A stretch of 64,000 nucleotides of DNA from an uncultured SAR116 cluster alpha proteobacterium (GTDB lineage Bacteria; Pseudomonadota; Alphaproteobacteria; Puniceispirillales; Marisalimonadaceae): assembly GCA_902622875.1 (NCBI GenBank), contig CACNRW010000005.1, forward strand, positions 1 through 64,000, read 5' to 3'. Positions 42,001-52,220 of the stretch are shown in pieces. The notes under the pieces were generated by a model. It was given only the letters and a program-made list of their open reading frames with translations, searched no databases and had not been told where the DNA came from. The position numbers and the translations under genes are program-made. Within the stretch, counting starts at the first letter, position 1. Each line of letters opens with the position of its first letter.

Positions 42001-44769
42001 ATGACTGATTATAAGGACACCGTTTACTTACCAAAAACAGATTTTTCTATGAGGGCTGGTTTACCTAACAAGGAACCTCAAATATTAAAAATATGGGAAG
42101 ATACAAAGTTATTCAAGAAACTTAGAGAACAAAGAAAGAATTCTAAGCCATTTATACTCCATGACGGTCCACCTTATGCTAATGGTTATTTACATATTGG
42201 ACATGCCCTAAATAAAATAATCAAAGACGTAATTAATAGATCCCAATCAATGTTGGGCAAAAATGCTAATTATGTACCTGGTTGGGATTGTCATGGGTTG
42301 CCGATTGAGTGGAAAATAGAAGAAAATTACAGAAAAAAGAAAAAGAATAAAGACGATATTCCAGTTGTAGAGTTTAGAAAAGAATGTCGTGATTTTGCTG
42401 CCAAGTGGATGGATATTCAATCTGAAGAATTCCAAAGATTAGGTGTTTATGGTGATTGGGAAGACCCTTATTCAACAATGAAATATGAATCTGAAGCCAT
42501 TATTATGTCTGAAATTGGTAAGTTTCTGATGAATGGAAGTTTATATAGAGGCGTTAAACCTGTAATGTGGTCACCAGTTGAAAAAACTGCTCTTGCTGAA
42601 GCTGAAATCGAATATCATGATCATGTCAGCACTACAATATTTGCCAGATTCCCGATTAAAAAAGCCCCATTAGAAATACTAAAAGATTATGAAATTATAA
42701 TTTGGACAACAACTCCTTGGACGATGCCTGGTAATAGAGCTGTCGCTTATGGCAAGGATATAGATTACAGTCTATTAGAAGTTACTAGTGTTAATGAAAA
42801 TTCACTAGCCAAAATAGGTGATAAAATAGTAGTTGCCACTCAATTGCTAGAAGAAGCAATAAAAGAAATTTCTATATTAGATTATAATGTTTCTAAGAAA
42901 TTAAAAGGAAGTGACTTTGAAGGATCAATTCTAGCTCATCCATTAAATGGGTATGGTTATGATCACGATGTTCTATTGCTAGAGGCTAATTTTGTTACGA
43001 CTGATCAAGGTACAGGGTTTGTTCATATTGCACCTGGACATGGGGCAGATGATTTTGAATTAGGAAAAAAACATAATTTGACAATACCTGAAACTGTTAC
43101 AGATAATGGAATTTTAAAAAATGAATTACCTTTATTAGGTGGATTACGTGTTTTGAAAGATAACGAAAAAATTGCAGATATAATGTCTGAGCATAATGCT
43201 TTGATTGGAAGAGGCATTTTGAATCATTCATATCCACATAGTTGGAGATCAAAAGCCCCTTTGGTTTTTAGAACTACACCTCAATGGTTTATTTCAATGA
43301 AAATTAATAATTTAAGAGATACTGCTCTTAAGGCCTTATCAGAAACTAATTTTTTTCCCCCTCAGGGTGAAAATAGATTAACAAAAATGATAGAGGATAG
43401 ACCTGATTGGTGTATCTCTAGACAAAGAGCGTGGGGTGTTCCATTAGCTATTTTTGTACATAAAAAAACACAAGAACCACTTAGAGATCAAGAAGTTGTT
43501 GATAGAGTTGTTGAAGCGTTCAAAAAAGATGGAGCTGATGCTTGGTTTCAAAAACCTTCTTCATACTTTCTTGGTTCAAAATATAATTCTGAAGATTATG
43601 AAGCTGTAACTGATATTGCTGATGTTTGGTTCGATTCTGGTTCAACTCATTCATTTGTCTTAGAAGAGCGAAATGATTTATTCTGGCCTGCCTCATTGTA
43701 TCTTGAAGGAACGGACCAGCATAGAGGATGGTTCCATTCTTCCTTGTTAGAAAGTTGTGGAACACGCGGAAGGGCTCCTTATGATGCTGTATTGACACAT
43801 GGATTTGTTTTAGATCAGCAAGGTCGAAAGATGTCTAAATCTTTAGGCAATATAATTGCACCTCAAAAAGTAATTAATGAATTTGGGGCTGATATATTAC
43901 GTTTGTGGGTTGTTGGATCAGATTATTATGATGATCTAAGAATTGGAAAAGAGATACTTATTAGACACTCTGATCATTATAGAAGACTTAGAAATACTCT
44001 TAGGTATCTTTTAGGTGCTTTAAATCAATTTGAAGATGACGAAAAAATTACCTTTAGTGAGATGCCTGAATTAGATCAATGGGTCCTACATAGAGTATCT
44101 GAATTAAGTAAAAAAATAGAAGAAAATACAGAAAACTTTAATTTGCATGATATTTATTTAGACATACATAATTTTTGTACAGTTGATTTGTCAGCCTTTT
44201 ATTTTGATATTCGAAAAGATACTTTATATTGCGAAGAATTAAAGGGCATTGAAAGAAGGTCTTGTAGGACTGTAATGGATATTTTATTCAAATCACTTAC
44301 TACTTGGCTTGCTCCAATTATATGTTTTACCGCTGAAGAAGCCTGGCAAAGTAGATATAAGGATCAAGATAATTCTGTTCATCTTCAAACTTACTTTAAA
44401 TCAAGTGAAGAGTGGCAAAATGATTTAATTGGTAATAAATGGTCTGAGATTAGAGAATTAAGATCGGTAGTAACAACTGCTATTGAAGAAAAAAGAAAAG
44501 AAGGGTTATTAGGATCTAGTCTTCAGGCAAAGGTCATTATTGAGGCAAATCAAAAGACCTACAATAAACTTGAAGGCGTAAACTTGCCAGAAATATTTAT
44601 TTGTTCTGATGTTGAGATTAATTTGAACAAAAATTTATTAGAATCAAAAATTAATGTTCAAGTAGAACTTGCGTCTGGGGGTAAATGTTTAAGATGTTGG
44701 AAGATCGTTAATGAGGTAAAAGACGATATTGAAGTATGCTACAGATGTACAAGTGTTTTACAAAAATAG
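42001..44769 (+). CDS. ileS: Isoleucyl-tRNA synthetase
   Basis: The 922-residue class I synthetase has HIGH at 65-68, KMSKS at 610-614, a CP1 editing domain, an anticodon-binding domain and a C-terminal zinc ribbon (CLRCW...CYRC). This is the bacterial type. lspA follows after 4 nt. Confidence 0.97.
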   Translation: MTDYKDTVYLPKTDFSMRAGLPNKEPQILKIWEDTKLFKKLREQRKNSKPFILHDGPPYANGYLHIGHALNKIIKDVINRSQSMLGKNANYVPGWDCHGLPIEWKIEENYRKKKKNKDDIPVVEFRKECRDFAAKWMDIQSEEFQRLGVYGDWEDPYSTMKYESEAIIMSEIGKFLMNGSLYRGVKPVMWSPVEKTALAEAEIEYHDHVSTTIFARFPIKKAPLEILKDYEIIIWTTTPWTMPGNRAVAYGKDIDYSLLEVTSVNENSLAKIGDKIVVATQLLEEAIKEISILDYNVSKKLKGSDFEGSILAHPLNGYGYDHDVLLLEANFVTTDQGTGFVHIAPGHGADDFELGKKHNLTIPETVTDNGILKNELPLLGGLRVLKDNEKIADIMSEHNALIGRGILNHSYPHSWRSKAPLVFRTTPQWFISMKINNLRDTALKALSETNFFPPQGENRLTKMIEDRPDWCISRQRAWGVPLAIFVHKKTQEPLRDQEVVDRVVEAFKKDGADAWFQKPSSYFLGSKYNSEDYEAVTDIADVWFDSGSTHSFVLEERNDLFWPASLYLEGTDQHRGWFHSSLLESCGTRGRAPYDAVLTHGFVLDQQGRKMSKSLGNIIAPQKVINEFGADILRLWVVGSDYYDDLRIGKEILIRHSDHYRRLRNTLRYLLGALNQFEDDEKITFSEMPELDQWVLHRVSELSKKIEENTENFNLHDIYLDIHNFCTVDLSAFYFDIRKDTLYCEELKGIERRSCRTVMDILFKSLTTWLAPIICFTAEEAWQSRYKDQDNSVHLQTYFKSSEEWQNDLIGNKWSEIRELRSVVTTAIEEKRKEGLLGSSLQAKVIIEANQKTYNKLEGVNLPEIFICSDVEINLNKNLLESKINVQVELASGGKCLRCWKIVNEVKDDIEVCYRCTSVLQK

Positions 44770-44773
44770 TTAA

Positions 44774-45262
44774 ATGAAAAAAAATATTGGTATATTTAAT
44801 CTTTTATTAATTTTGATAATCTTCGTTTTTCTGGATTATGTTACTAAAGTATGGGCGATAGAAAACCTTTTTATAAAATACCAGTCAATAAAATTAACTT
44901 CATTTCTTTCCATGACACCAGTTTGGAATAGTGGTATCTCTTTTGGTTTTTTTCAGGACTCTGGAGAGATAGGTAGATATGGTTTCACCATATTTGCTTT
45001 TTTAGTAAGTATATGGTTGATTTTTTCTTCTTTCAAAATGCCTAGATATTCTTCTTTGGGATTTATTCTAATTGCAAGTGGAGCGATTGGTAATGCAATT
45101 GATAGAATAATTTATGGTAAGGTTGTAGATTTTATAGATTTTTATATTGACGATTTACACTGGCCAGCTTTTAATCTTGCTGATACAATAATTTTTGTCG
45201 GTGCTTTTTTATTTCTTTTTAATCAATTTTTTACAGCTGAAAGTTCTTACTATGAAAAATAA
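44774..45262 (+). CDS. lspA: Lipoprotein signal peptidase
   Basis: The 162-residue membrane aspartyl protease cleaves prolipoprotein signal peptides. It has four hydrophobic segments and the two catalytic aspartate regions GNAIDRIIYGKVVDFID and FNLADTIIFVG. It overlaps the next gene by 11 nt and follows ileS directly, as is usual. The lipoproteins encoded at 32670 and 45252 are likely substrates. Confidence 0.95.
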   Translation: MKKNIGIFNLLLILIIFVFLDYVTKVWAIENLFIKYQSIKLTSFLSMTPVWNSGISFGFFQDSGEIGRYGFTIFAFLVSIWLIFSSFKMPRYSSLGFILIASGAIGNAIDRIIYGKVVDFIDFYIDDLHWPAFNLADTIIFVGAFLFLFNQFFTAESSYYEK

Positions 45263-45773
45263 ATTTTTAAAGATATTTGTTTTTTTGTTACCTATAACAA
45301 TGACATTGTCTAATTGCTCTGATTTTAGAAAAGCCGTTGGTAAAGAAAAGGTTATACCTGATGAATTCTCTGTAGCTTTGACACCATCACTTATTGTGCC
45401 GCCTGGTTATAAGATAGATCCTGAAGTTCTTAAAAACAATGATTTAGAAGAATCTAAAAATGATTTTAACCTTACTAATGAGATAAATATAGAAAATAAG
45501 AGTGAAGATAATAGTTTTAGTGATTTATTTGGTTCTAAGAATGTCCCAAAAGATATAAGGAAGATAGTTGATGAAGAGACACTGGGTATATCATTAAGTG
45601 AAAGGACTGGTTTACAAATGTTATTTGGAGATATTCCAGAAACAGGTATAGTTATTGATGCGAAAAAAGAAGCGTTAAGAATCAGAAAAAATAAGTCTTC
45701 TGGACAACAAATCAATGCAACTCCTTCTCCAGCTCTAGACATTAATTCTGGAAAGCCTTTATTGATAAAATAA
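45252..45773 (+). CDS. bamF: DUF3035 lipoprotein, BamF-like
   Basis: A 173-residue lipoprotein with signal MKNKFLKIFVFLLPITMTLS and lipobox LSNC. The mature start DFRKAVGKEKVIPDEFSV, followed by LIVPPGY, matches the alphaproteobacterial DUF3035 family, which includes BamF of the outer-membrane assembly complex. The rest is low-complexity and acidic. The ATG at 45252 lies inside the end of lspA; an upstream in-frame ATG would destroy the lipoprotein signal. The symbol rests on family resemblance. Confidence 0.75.
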   Translation: MKNKFLKIFVFLLPITMTLSNCSDFRKAVGKEKVIPDEFSVALTPSLIVPPGYKIDPEVLKNNDLEESKNDFNLTNEINIENKSEDNSFSDLFGSKNVPKDIRKIVDEETLGISLSERTGLQMLFGDIPETGIVIDAKKEALRIRKNKSSGQQINATPSPALDINSGKPLLIK

Positions 45774-45787
45774 TTAGGAAACCAGTT

Positions 45788-47566
45788 ATGGAAATAAGAA
45801 GGCTTCCTGAAAATCTTATCAATCAAATAGCTGCTGGAGAAGTTATCGAAAGACCATCCTCTGCATTAAAAGAATTAATTGAAAACTCTATAGATGCAGA
45901 CGCAACTCAAATTGATATAATCTTAGATAATGGAGGTAAAAATCTAATATCAGTTTCAGACAATGGTATTGGTATTGAAAAAAGTTTAATTCCTCTTGCT
46001 ATTGAAAGACATGCTACTTCGAAACTTCCTAATAATGATTTAAACAAAATAGATTATTTGGGTTTCAGGGGGGAAGCTCTCCCTTCTATAGCTGCAGTAA
46101 GTGAATTAAATATTCAGACAAAGTTTACCAATTCTAACCAAGCATGGTCATTAGATGTCGTGGCTGGAAGCTTTAATGAAGTTTACCCATCCTCACTTCA
46201 AACAGGAACAAGAATTTCAGTTAAAAAATTATTTTATGCAACACCAGCAAGGTTGAAATTTCTAAAATCTTCTCAGGTTGAAAAAAGCTATTGCCATCAA
46301 ATAATTTTAAAACAGGCTTTAGCAAACCCATGTATAGGATTTAAATTTCAATCAGATGGTCGAGAAATTTTTAATATCAGACCTGAAATACTGAATGATA
46401 ACTCATATATAAACAGAGTAAAAAATATAATGGGTTCAGGTTTTTCTGATGAAGCTATAAAGATTGAGAATTTTAAGCTAATAAAAGAAAATCAATCAGT
46501 AAAAATTTATGGGTTTATTGGTCTTCCTACCTTAAATAAATCGAATTATAATCAACAACATCTTTTTATAAATGGGAGGTTCATTCAAGATAAAAACTTA
46601 TCTGGAGCAATTAGAGCAGCTTATAGAGACACACTTCCAAAAGGAAGGTTTCCTGTGTTTTGTTTGTTTATAAATGTACCACCTGATTTTATCGATGTAA
46701 ATGTGCATCCTGGTAAAACAGAAGTTAGGTTTCAAGATAATGCTCTAATAAGAAGTTTGATTGTGGGTTCAATCAGCAGAGAATTAAATGTAAGTTATAG
46801 TCAAACGACTACTCATCTTTCGAGAGAGGCCTTGAAACGATTTGATAATGCAACAGAGTTAAGTTCAAATAATCAAAATAAAAGTAACCAATCTTTTTTT
46901 GAACATGGAGATATAAGTCCTTCTGTGAAGCCAGTTAGACAAGAGAAAAATCACAATGATGTTACAAAGCTCCTCTATCAGGAAGAGTTTCCATTGGGCG
47001 TTGCTTTAGCACAATTCAACAAAAATTATATAATCTCGAGAAATTCAAATGGAATTGTGATTATTGATCAACATGCTGCTCACGAAAGATTAGTTTTAGA
47101 AAGGATGAAATTAGCACGAGAAAATAAATCTGTGGATAAACAAATTTTATTGCTTCCTGAAGTAGTTAATCTTGAACCTATTCCATTAGCCATGATTACA
47201 GAAAATATTGATTTGCTAGCGGACATAGGTTTTGTAATTGAGCCGTTTGGTGATGGCATGATAATTGTTAGAGAGGTACCTGCTTTGATAGGAGAGGCTG
47301 ACATAAAACAAATCATTATTGATCTTGGTGATGATATTTCATCAGCTGGTTTACCATCTTCTTATAATGCTAAAATTGACTTAATATTAGGAAATATTGC
47401 TTGCCATAGATCAGTAAGGTCTGGGAGAACTTTAAATGAAACTGAAATGAATGAGTTGTTAAGAGAGATGGAACGTACACCAAATTCTGGACAATGCAAC
47501 CATGGCAGACCAACTTCAATAAGTCTATCATTAAAGGATATTGAAAAATTATTTAACAGAGCTTGA
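45788..47566 (+). CDS. mutL: DNA mismatch repair protein MutL, endonuclease type
   Basis: The 592-residue protein has the GHL ATPase motifs IAAGEVIERPSSALKELIEN, DNGIGI and GFRGEALPSI. The C-terminal domain contains DQHAAHERLVLE starting at residue 427, the metal-binding DQHA(x)2E(x)4E of nicking MutL proteins, plus ACHRSVR and CNHGRP (C570). It should therefore nick DNA itself, as in bacteria without MutH. It ends with an 18-nt overlap on the convergent rsmD. Confidence 0.95.
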   Translation: MEIRRLPENLINQIAAGEVIERPSSALKELIENSIDADATQIDIILDNGGKNLISVSDNGIGIEKSLIPLAIERHATSKLPNNDLNKIDYLGFRGEALPSIAAVSELNIQTKFTNSNQAWSLDVVAGSFNEVYPSSLQTGTRISVKKLFYATPARLKFLKSSQVEKSYCHQIILKQALANPCIGFKFQSDGREIFNIRPEILNDNSYINRVKNIMGSGFSDEAIKIENFKLIKENQSVKIYGFIGLPTLNKSNYNQQHLFINGRFIQDKNLSGAIRAAYRDTLPKGRFPVFCLFINVPPDFIDVNVHPGKTEVRFQDNALIRSLIVGSISRELNVSYSQTTTHLSREALKRFDNATELSSNNQNKSNQSFFEHGDISPSVKPVRQEKNHNDVTKLLYQEEFPLGVALAQFNKNYIISRNSNGIVIIDQHAAHERLVLERMKLARENKSVDKQILLLPEVVNLEPIPLAMITENIDLLADIGFVIEPFGDGMIIVREVPALIGEADIKQIIIDLGDDISSAGLPSSYNAKIDLILGNIACHRSVRSGRTLNETEMNELLREMERTPNSGQCNHGRPTSISLSLKDIEKLFNRA

Positions 47567-48130
47567 GTTAAATAACTTTAGAATAGTTAGTTTAGAGTTC
47601 CCGTAGATTTTTTTATCTAACATATCAAAGCCATTAAAATTAAAGTTTTCATTTTTGCTACTCTCAGCAAAGATATAGCTATCTAAATCAATCAAATTAT
47701 TTTGTTTTAATTTAACTAAGCACTCTTCAATTATATTTGAATTATATGGAGGATCTATTAAAACAATATCAAAATTATTTTTTATATTTTGAAGTGCTAT
47801 GTTAGCATCATCTTTTATGATTTTTATATGTGTCTCATCATTATAATCAATCTTTAACTTTGAAATATTTTTTTGCAGTACATTAATTGCTTTTGGATCC
47901 TTATCAATAAAATAGATTAATTTAGCACCTCTGGAGAATGCTTCGATGCCTAATGCTCCTGTTCCACTACAAATATCTATAACATTAGAATTTTGAATTT
48001 TTATATTATATTTATTTGATTCTAAAATTGAAAAAAGTGACTCTTTTAACCTGTCAGATGTTGGCCTTATACTAAAATCAACTGGTGGTTGAAGCTTTAA
48101 CCCTTTAAATTTACCACTTATTATTCTCAT
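47549..48130 (-). CDS. rsmD: 16S rRNA m2G966 methyltransferase
   Basis: The 193-residue methyltransferase has the SAM motif DICSGTGALGIEAFSRGA and catalytic motif IV DPPY, which marks exocyclic-amine methylation. The N-terminus MRIISGKFKGLKLQPP is typical of RsmD. It modifies G966 of 16S rRNA. It lies 7 nt after the pseudouridine synthase gene in one operon. Confidence 0.93.
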   Translation of the reverse strand: MRIISGKFKGLKLQPPVDFSIRPTSDRLKESLFSILESNKYNIKIQNSNVIDICSGTGALGIEAFSRGAKLIYFIDKDPKAINVLQKNISKLKIDYNDETHIKIIKDDANIALQNIKNNFDIVLIDPPYNSNIIEECLVKLKQNNLIDLDSYIFAESSKNENFNFNGFDMLDKKIYGNSKLTILKLFNSSSVK

Positions 48131-48137
48131 AGTTTTT

Positions 48138-48983
48138 TTATGTTTTTGTAATTATTTTATTTTTATTGTGTCTTAATTTTTCTGGTTTAGATAAACCTAA
48201 TTGATCGTTCAATACTCTGTTTTTAACTTCTTGTAATTCTCCTGAGGGGAGGTTTTTTAAATTAAAAGGTCCAAAAGATACTCTAATTAGACGGTTCACA
48301 TTATAGCCTAGATGGTTCATAACCTTTCTAACTTCCCTATTTTTTCCCTCTCTAAAACTCAATGTAAGCCAAGCATTACTTCCTTGCTGCCTATCTAAAG
48401 TAGCATCTATTCTACCATACTTTATACCATCAATTATAATTCCATTTTTCAGTCGTTCCAAATCTTTTGATATCACATAGCCATGAACTCTAACTCTATA
48501 TTTACGAAGCCACCCTGTTGAAGGTAGTTCAAGTTTTCTAGCTAAATCACCATCATTAGTGAGTAATATTAGGCCTTCTGAATCCATATCTAAACGGCCA
48601 ACAGAAATAAATCTTACCTCTATTTTATTTTTCAATTGATCGAAGATTGTTGACCTACCTTCTGGATCATAGTTAGTAACTAAATAACCTCTTTGTTTAT
48701 GATACATCCATAACTTAGTTATTACCTTATTGGGTAATGGTTTACCATTTACCTCAATGACATCTCTAGAAGTAACATTAACACCACATTCAGTTAAAAT
48801 TTTACTATTTAGTTTTACCTGACCATTAATTATCCATCGCTCAGCTTCTCTTCTAGAACATAAGCCTGACCTTGCGATAGCTTTTGCAATTCTCTCGGGT
48901 CTAGTATCAGGTACTTTTGGTTTTAAGGTTTCAGTTTTATTTAATGATATTTCTGAATTATTTTTTTTAAAAGTATTTTTCAT
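48138..48983 (-). CDS. rluB: 23S rRNA pseudouridine synthase, RsuA/RluB family
   Basis: The 281-residue protein has an S4 RNA-binding domain (about 32-85, with ARSGLCSRREAERWI) and a synthase domain with the catalytic aspartate in GRLDMDSEGLILLTNDG. RluB makes pseudouridine 2605 in 23S rRNA. The length and the pairing with rsmD suit RluB better than RsuA. About 30 extra basic residues precede the S4 domain. Confidence 0.88.
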   Translation of the reverse strand: MKNTFKKNNSEISLNKTETLKPKVPDTRPERIAKAIARSGLCSRREAERWIINGQVKLNSKILTECGVNVTSRDVIEVNGKPLPNKVITKLWMYHKQRGYLVTNYDPEGRSTIFDQLKNKIEVRFISVGRLDMDSEGLILLTNDGDLARKLELPSTGWLRKYRVRVHGYVISKDLERLKNGIIIDGIKYGRIDATLDRQQGSNAWLTLSFREGKNREVRKVMNHLGYNVNRLIRVSFGPFNLKNLPSGELQEVKNRVLNDQLGLSKPEKLRHNKNKIITKT

Positions 48984-49043
48984 TGTTTTGTATTATAGCT
49001 TTTAAGAATTATTAGCAACATAACTGACAACTAAGGATTAAAT

Positions 49044-49490
49044 TTGCCAAATCAAATTGATTATATGAGTTTAGCTATCAAAGAAGCGATTAAGGCTAAA
49101 AATAAAGATGAAGTTCCTGTTGGGGCTATAATAGTAAGCAGGTGTGGAAGTGTTATTGCTAAGGCACACAATTTAGTCGAAACAAGGAATGATCCTACTT
49201 GTCATGCTGAGAAATTAGTTATTGAAAAAGCATTAAAAATAACAGGTCAAAGATTTTTAAATAATTGTGATCTATGGGTTACATTAGAACCTTGTGTTAT
49301 GTGTTCAGGGCTTATTAAACAGACAAGAATAAGAAGGCTATATTATGGAGCTGAGGACAAAAAGGGGGGAGCCATCGAAAATGGAGTTAGAGTTTTCTCA
49401 GATAATAAAACATCAATTGAAATTTACTCAGGTTTTTCCACAACTGAATCAGAAAGACTATTAAAAGAATTTTTTCATAATATAAGGTGA
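49044..49490 (+). CDS. tadA: tRNA adenosine(34) deaminase
   Basis: The 148-residue enzyme converts A34 to inosine in tRNA-Arg(ACG). The zinc and catalytic motifs are HAEKL and PCVMC. A TTG start at 49044 is supported by AAGGA 7 nt before it and keeps the usual N-terminus; ATG 49065 is the alternative. It diverges from rluB and ends 2 nt from the convergent purD. Confidence 0.93.
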   Translation: MPNQIDYMSLAIKEAIKAKNKDEVPVGAIIVSRCGSVIAKAHNLVETRNDPTCHAEKLVIEKALKITGQRFLNNCDLWVTLEPCVMCSGLIKQTRIRRLYYGAEDKKGGAIENGVRVFSDNKTSIEIYSGFSTTESERLLKEFFHNIR

Positions 49491-49492
49491 TT

Positions 49493-50755
49493 TTAGAGTT
49501 TACCTATATCTCTTCTAAAGAAGCCATTATCCCAATTTATTTCCTCGATAGCCTTATATGCTTTTTTTCTACAGTCTTGGACATTTTCTCCAATCGCTGT
49601 CACAGATAACACTCTACCGCCACTTGAAATAAGGTTTTCATTATCATTCTTAGCAGTACCAGAATGGAAAATTAATATATCATCTTGGTTATCAAACTTA
49701 TCAAGTGAGGGTAATTCAATTCCCTTTTTAAAGGCTCCTGGATAACCTTGACTTGCTATTACAACAGTAATTGTAGTGTTATCAATAAGATCAATGAAAG
49801 TGTTTTCAAGATTGTTTGTAACAGTGTTATGAACAATTTCTACTAAATCTGTATTAAGGCGTGGAAGTACGACCTGTGTTTCTGGATCTCCAAATCTACA
49901 GTTAAATTCAATTACCTTTGGTCCTTCATCAGTAAGCATGACACCAGCATAAAGTATGCCTTGGAATGGATTACCATTGGATCTCATTCCATCAATTGTT
50001 GGCATTATAATATTATTAAAAATTTTTTCATTTAATTCTTCATTTAGTGCTGGTGCTGGAGATATAGCTCCCATGCCTCCAGTATTCGGGCCTTCGTCAT
50101 TATCATAAGCTCTCTTATGATCTTGAGCTGTAGCAAGTAAAATTGCGGTATTACCATCTGATACTGCAAACACGCTTGCCTCAATACCAGTTATTCTTTC
50201 CTCAATTAAAATTGATTTTCCAGCATCTCCAAATTTATTTTGTTCAAGCATTTGAGTAGATGCCTCAATTGCTTCATTCACTGTATCACAAACAATAACA
50301 CCTTTACCTGCTGCAAGACCATCTGCTTTTACAACACAGTATCCATTTAACAATTCTATTTGGTTTTTTGCAGTCTTTAAATCACTACAATGTTTAAAAC
50401 TTGGTTGAGGAATATTATATTTTTTACAAAAATTTCGAGAGAAGATTTTTGATCCTTCTAACATTGCAGCTTCTTTAGATGGTCCAAATGCGTTAATGCC
50501 TATCTGTGACAATTTATTTTTTAAGCCAAGCACTAACGGGATTTCTGGTCCTATGAAAACTATGTCTGCTTTCATGTCTTTTGCTAGTCTGCACTGTCCA
50601 TCAATATCGTCAGCAGCTATGGGATAACATTCAGCAAAAGTTTCAATCCCAGGGTTACCAGGTGCAACCATTAGCTTTTTTGTTAATGAAGATTTTGAAA
50701 ATGAATAAGCAATGGCATGTTCTCTGCCACCTCCACCTACAATTAAAATATTCAT
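49493..50755 (-). CDS. purD: Phosphoribosylamine-glycine ligase
   Basis: PurD catalyses the second step of purine synthesis. The 420-residue ATP-grasp protein has GGGGREHAIA at its start, DGLAAGKGV in the ATP-binding loop, GPNTGGMGAISP, and EFNCRFGDPETQ. Length is standard. It is a single gene divergent from xseA. Confidence 0.97.
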   Translation of the reverse strand: MNILIVGGGGREHAIAYSFSKSSLTKKLMVAPGNPGIETFAECYPIAADDIDGQCRLAKDMKADIVFIGPEIPLVLGLKNKLSQIGINAFGPSKEAAMLEGSKIFSRNFCKKYNIPQPSFKHCSDLKTAKNQIELLNGYCVVKADGLAAGKGVIVCDTVNEAIEASTQMLEQNKFGDAGKSILIEERITGIEASVFAVSDGNTAILLATAQDHKRAYDNDEGPNTGGMGAISPAPALNEELNEKIFNNIIMPTIDGMRSNGNPFQGILYAGVMLTDEGPKVIEFNCRFGDPETQVVLPRLNTDLVEIVHNTVTNNLENTFIDLIDNTTITVVIASQGYPGAFKKGIELPSLDKFDNQDDILIFHSGTAKNDNENLISSGGRVLSVTAIGENVQDCRKKAYKAIEEINWDNGFFRRDIGKL

Positions 50756-50840
50756 AGATTACATACTCCAAAAAGCTTTAGATTTTGTTCAATATGCCAT
50801 AGTATCGAATTATGACAAATATAAAATTTAATGAAAATTA

Positions 50841-52178
50841 ATGGAAAACTATAATAACAATCCTGTATATTCTGTAGGCGAATTTTCACAGGTTATTAAA
50901 AAATTAGTCGAGACAAATTTTAGTTATGTTCGTATAAGAGGTGAAATTTCACGTCCTTCATTTCCTGGATCAGGTCATGTATACTTTACTCTAAAAGATA
51001 CAGACGGCAGTATTGCAGCAATAATTTGGAAATATACATTACCTAGACTTTCAATAAGACCTGAAGAAGGCATGGAAGTAATTTGTAATGGAAAAATTAC
51101 TACTTTTGCAGGGCAATCAAAATATCAAATTATTGTAGATAGTATGGAAGTTGCGGGTGAGGGTGCACTTCTTAAAATGCTTGAAGATAGAAGAAAAAAA
51201 CTACTTGCTGAAGGTTTATTTAAACAAGAGCATAAAAAGCCAATACCTTACCTGCCGCAAAGAATTGGTGTGATAACAAGTCCTTCGGGGGCAGTGATAA
51301 AGGATATATTACATAGATTATCAGATCGTTTCCCTTCGCATGTTTATTTGTGGCCTGTTGCTGTTCAGGGAGAAGGTTCAGCGCAACAAATAGCGAATGC
51401 AATAGAAAAGTTTAATTTATTCACAGACCAAACAAATATGAAGAAACCAGATCTACTTATTGTTGCAAGAGGTGGAGGCAGTTTAGAAGATCTATGGTCT
51501 TTTAATGAAGAGGTAGTAGTTAGAGCAGTTTTTAATAGCATAATACCAGTTATTTCAGCAGTAGGACATGAAACTGATACAACATTGATTGATTTTGTCT
51601 CTGATTTAAGAGCTCCAACACCTACTGGAGCTGCAGAAAAGTCAGTTCCGGTAAGAGATGAATTGATAGCCAGAATTGGTGAACTAAATTTAAGACTTAA
51701 AACTTCATTTACTAATAAATTAAATAACAATAAAGATCGACTTAATAATCTTATTAGACTTTTAGGTAAACCTGATCAGATATACGATAATAAAAGCCAA
51801 ACATTAGATTTCATTTACAAAGATATTGAAAACTTGTTTAGTAATATTTTTATACAACAGAAAAACAAAATTACTCAATTTTCTCAAAGATTAGTACCAC
51901 CTAAAGTATTAATAAGTAATTTAGATGCAAAACAACAAATATTAGATACAAAATTCAAAAATTATTTAGAAAATATTTTAAAAAACAAAGAAACAAAATT
52001 AGATTCACTCAAACAACTATTAGAAGCATCTAGTTTTAAAAGTGTAATTGATAGAGGTTTTACGCTTGTAATGGACATTCATGGCAAACCAATTAAATTA
52101 AGTAATGATGCCCCAAAAAATGCAAAAGTTAAAATAAAGTTTTCAGATGATACTCGATCAGCACAATTAGATAAATGA
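50841..52178 (+). CDS. xseA: Exodeoxyribonuclease VII large subunit
   Basis: The 445-residue protein has an N-terminal OB fold (YVRIRGEISRPSFPGSGHVYFTLKD) and the catalytic region RIGVITSPSGAVIKDILHRL, ARGGGSLEDLWSFNEE, AVGHETDTTLIDFVSDLRAPTPTGAAE. A long coiled coil follows. The XseB small subunit is not encoded in this window. It is next to purD, as in several alphaproteobacteria. Confidence 0.95.
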   Translation: MENYNNNPVYSVGEFSQVIKKLVETNFSYVRIRGEISRPSFPGSGHVYFTLKDTDGSIAAIIWKYTLPRLSIRPEEGMEVICNGKITTFAGQSKYQIIVDSMEVAGEGALLKMLEDRRKKLLAEGLFKQEHKKPIPYLPQRIGVITSPSGAVIKDILHRLSDRFPSHVYLWPVAVQGEGSAQQIANAIEKFNLFTDQTNMKKPDLLIVARGGGSLEDLWSFNEEVVVRAVFNSIIPVISAVGHETDTTLIDFVSDLRAPTPTGAAEKSVPVRDELIARIGELNLRLKTSFTNKLNNNKDRLNNLIRLLGKPDQIYDNKSQTLDFIYKDIENLFSNIFIQQKNKITQFSQRLVPPKVLISNLDAKQQILDTKFKNYLENILKNKETKLDSLKQLLEASSFKSVIDRGFTLVMDIHGKPIKLSNDAPKNAKVKIKFSDDTRSAQLDK

Positions 52179-52220
52179 TTTTTAATATATACTTATCTAA
52201 CATGACAAGAAAATTTTAAT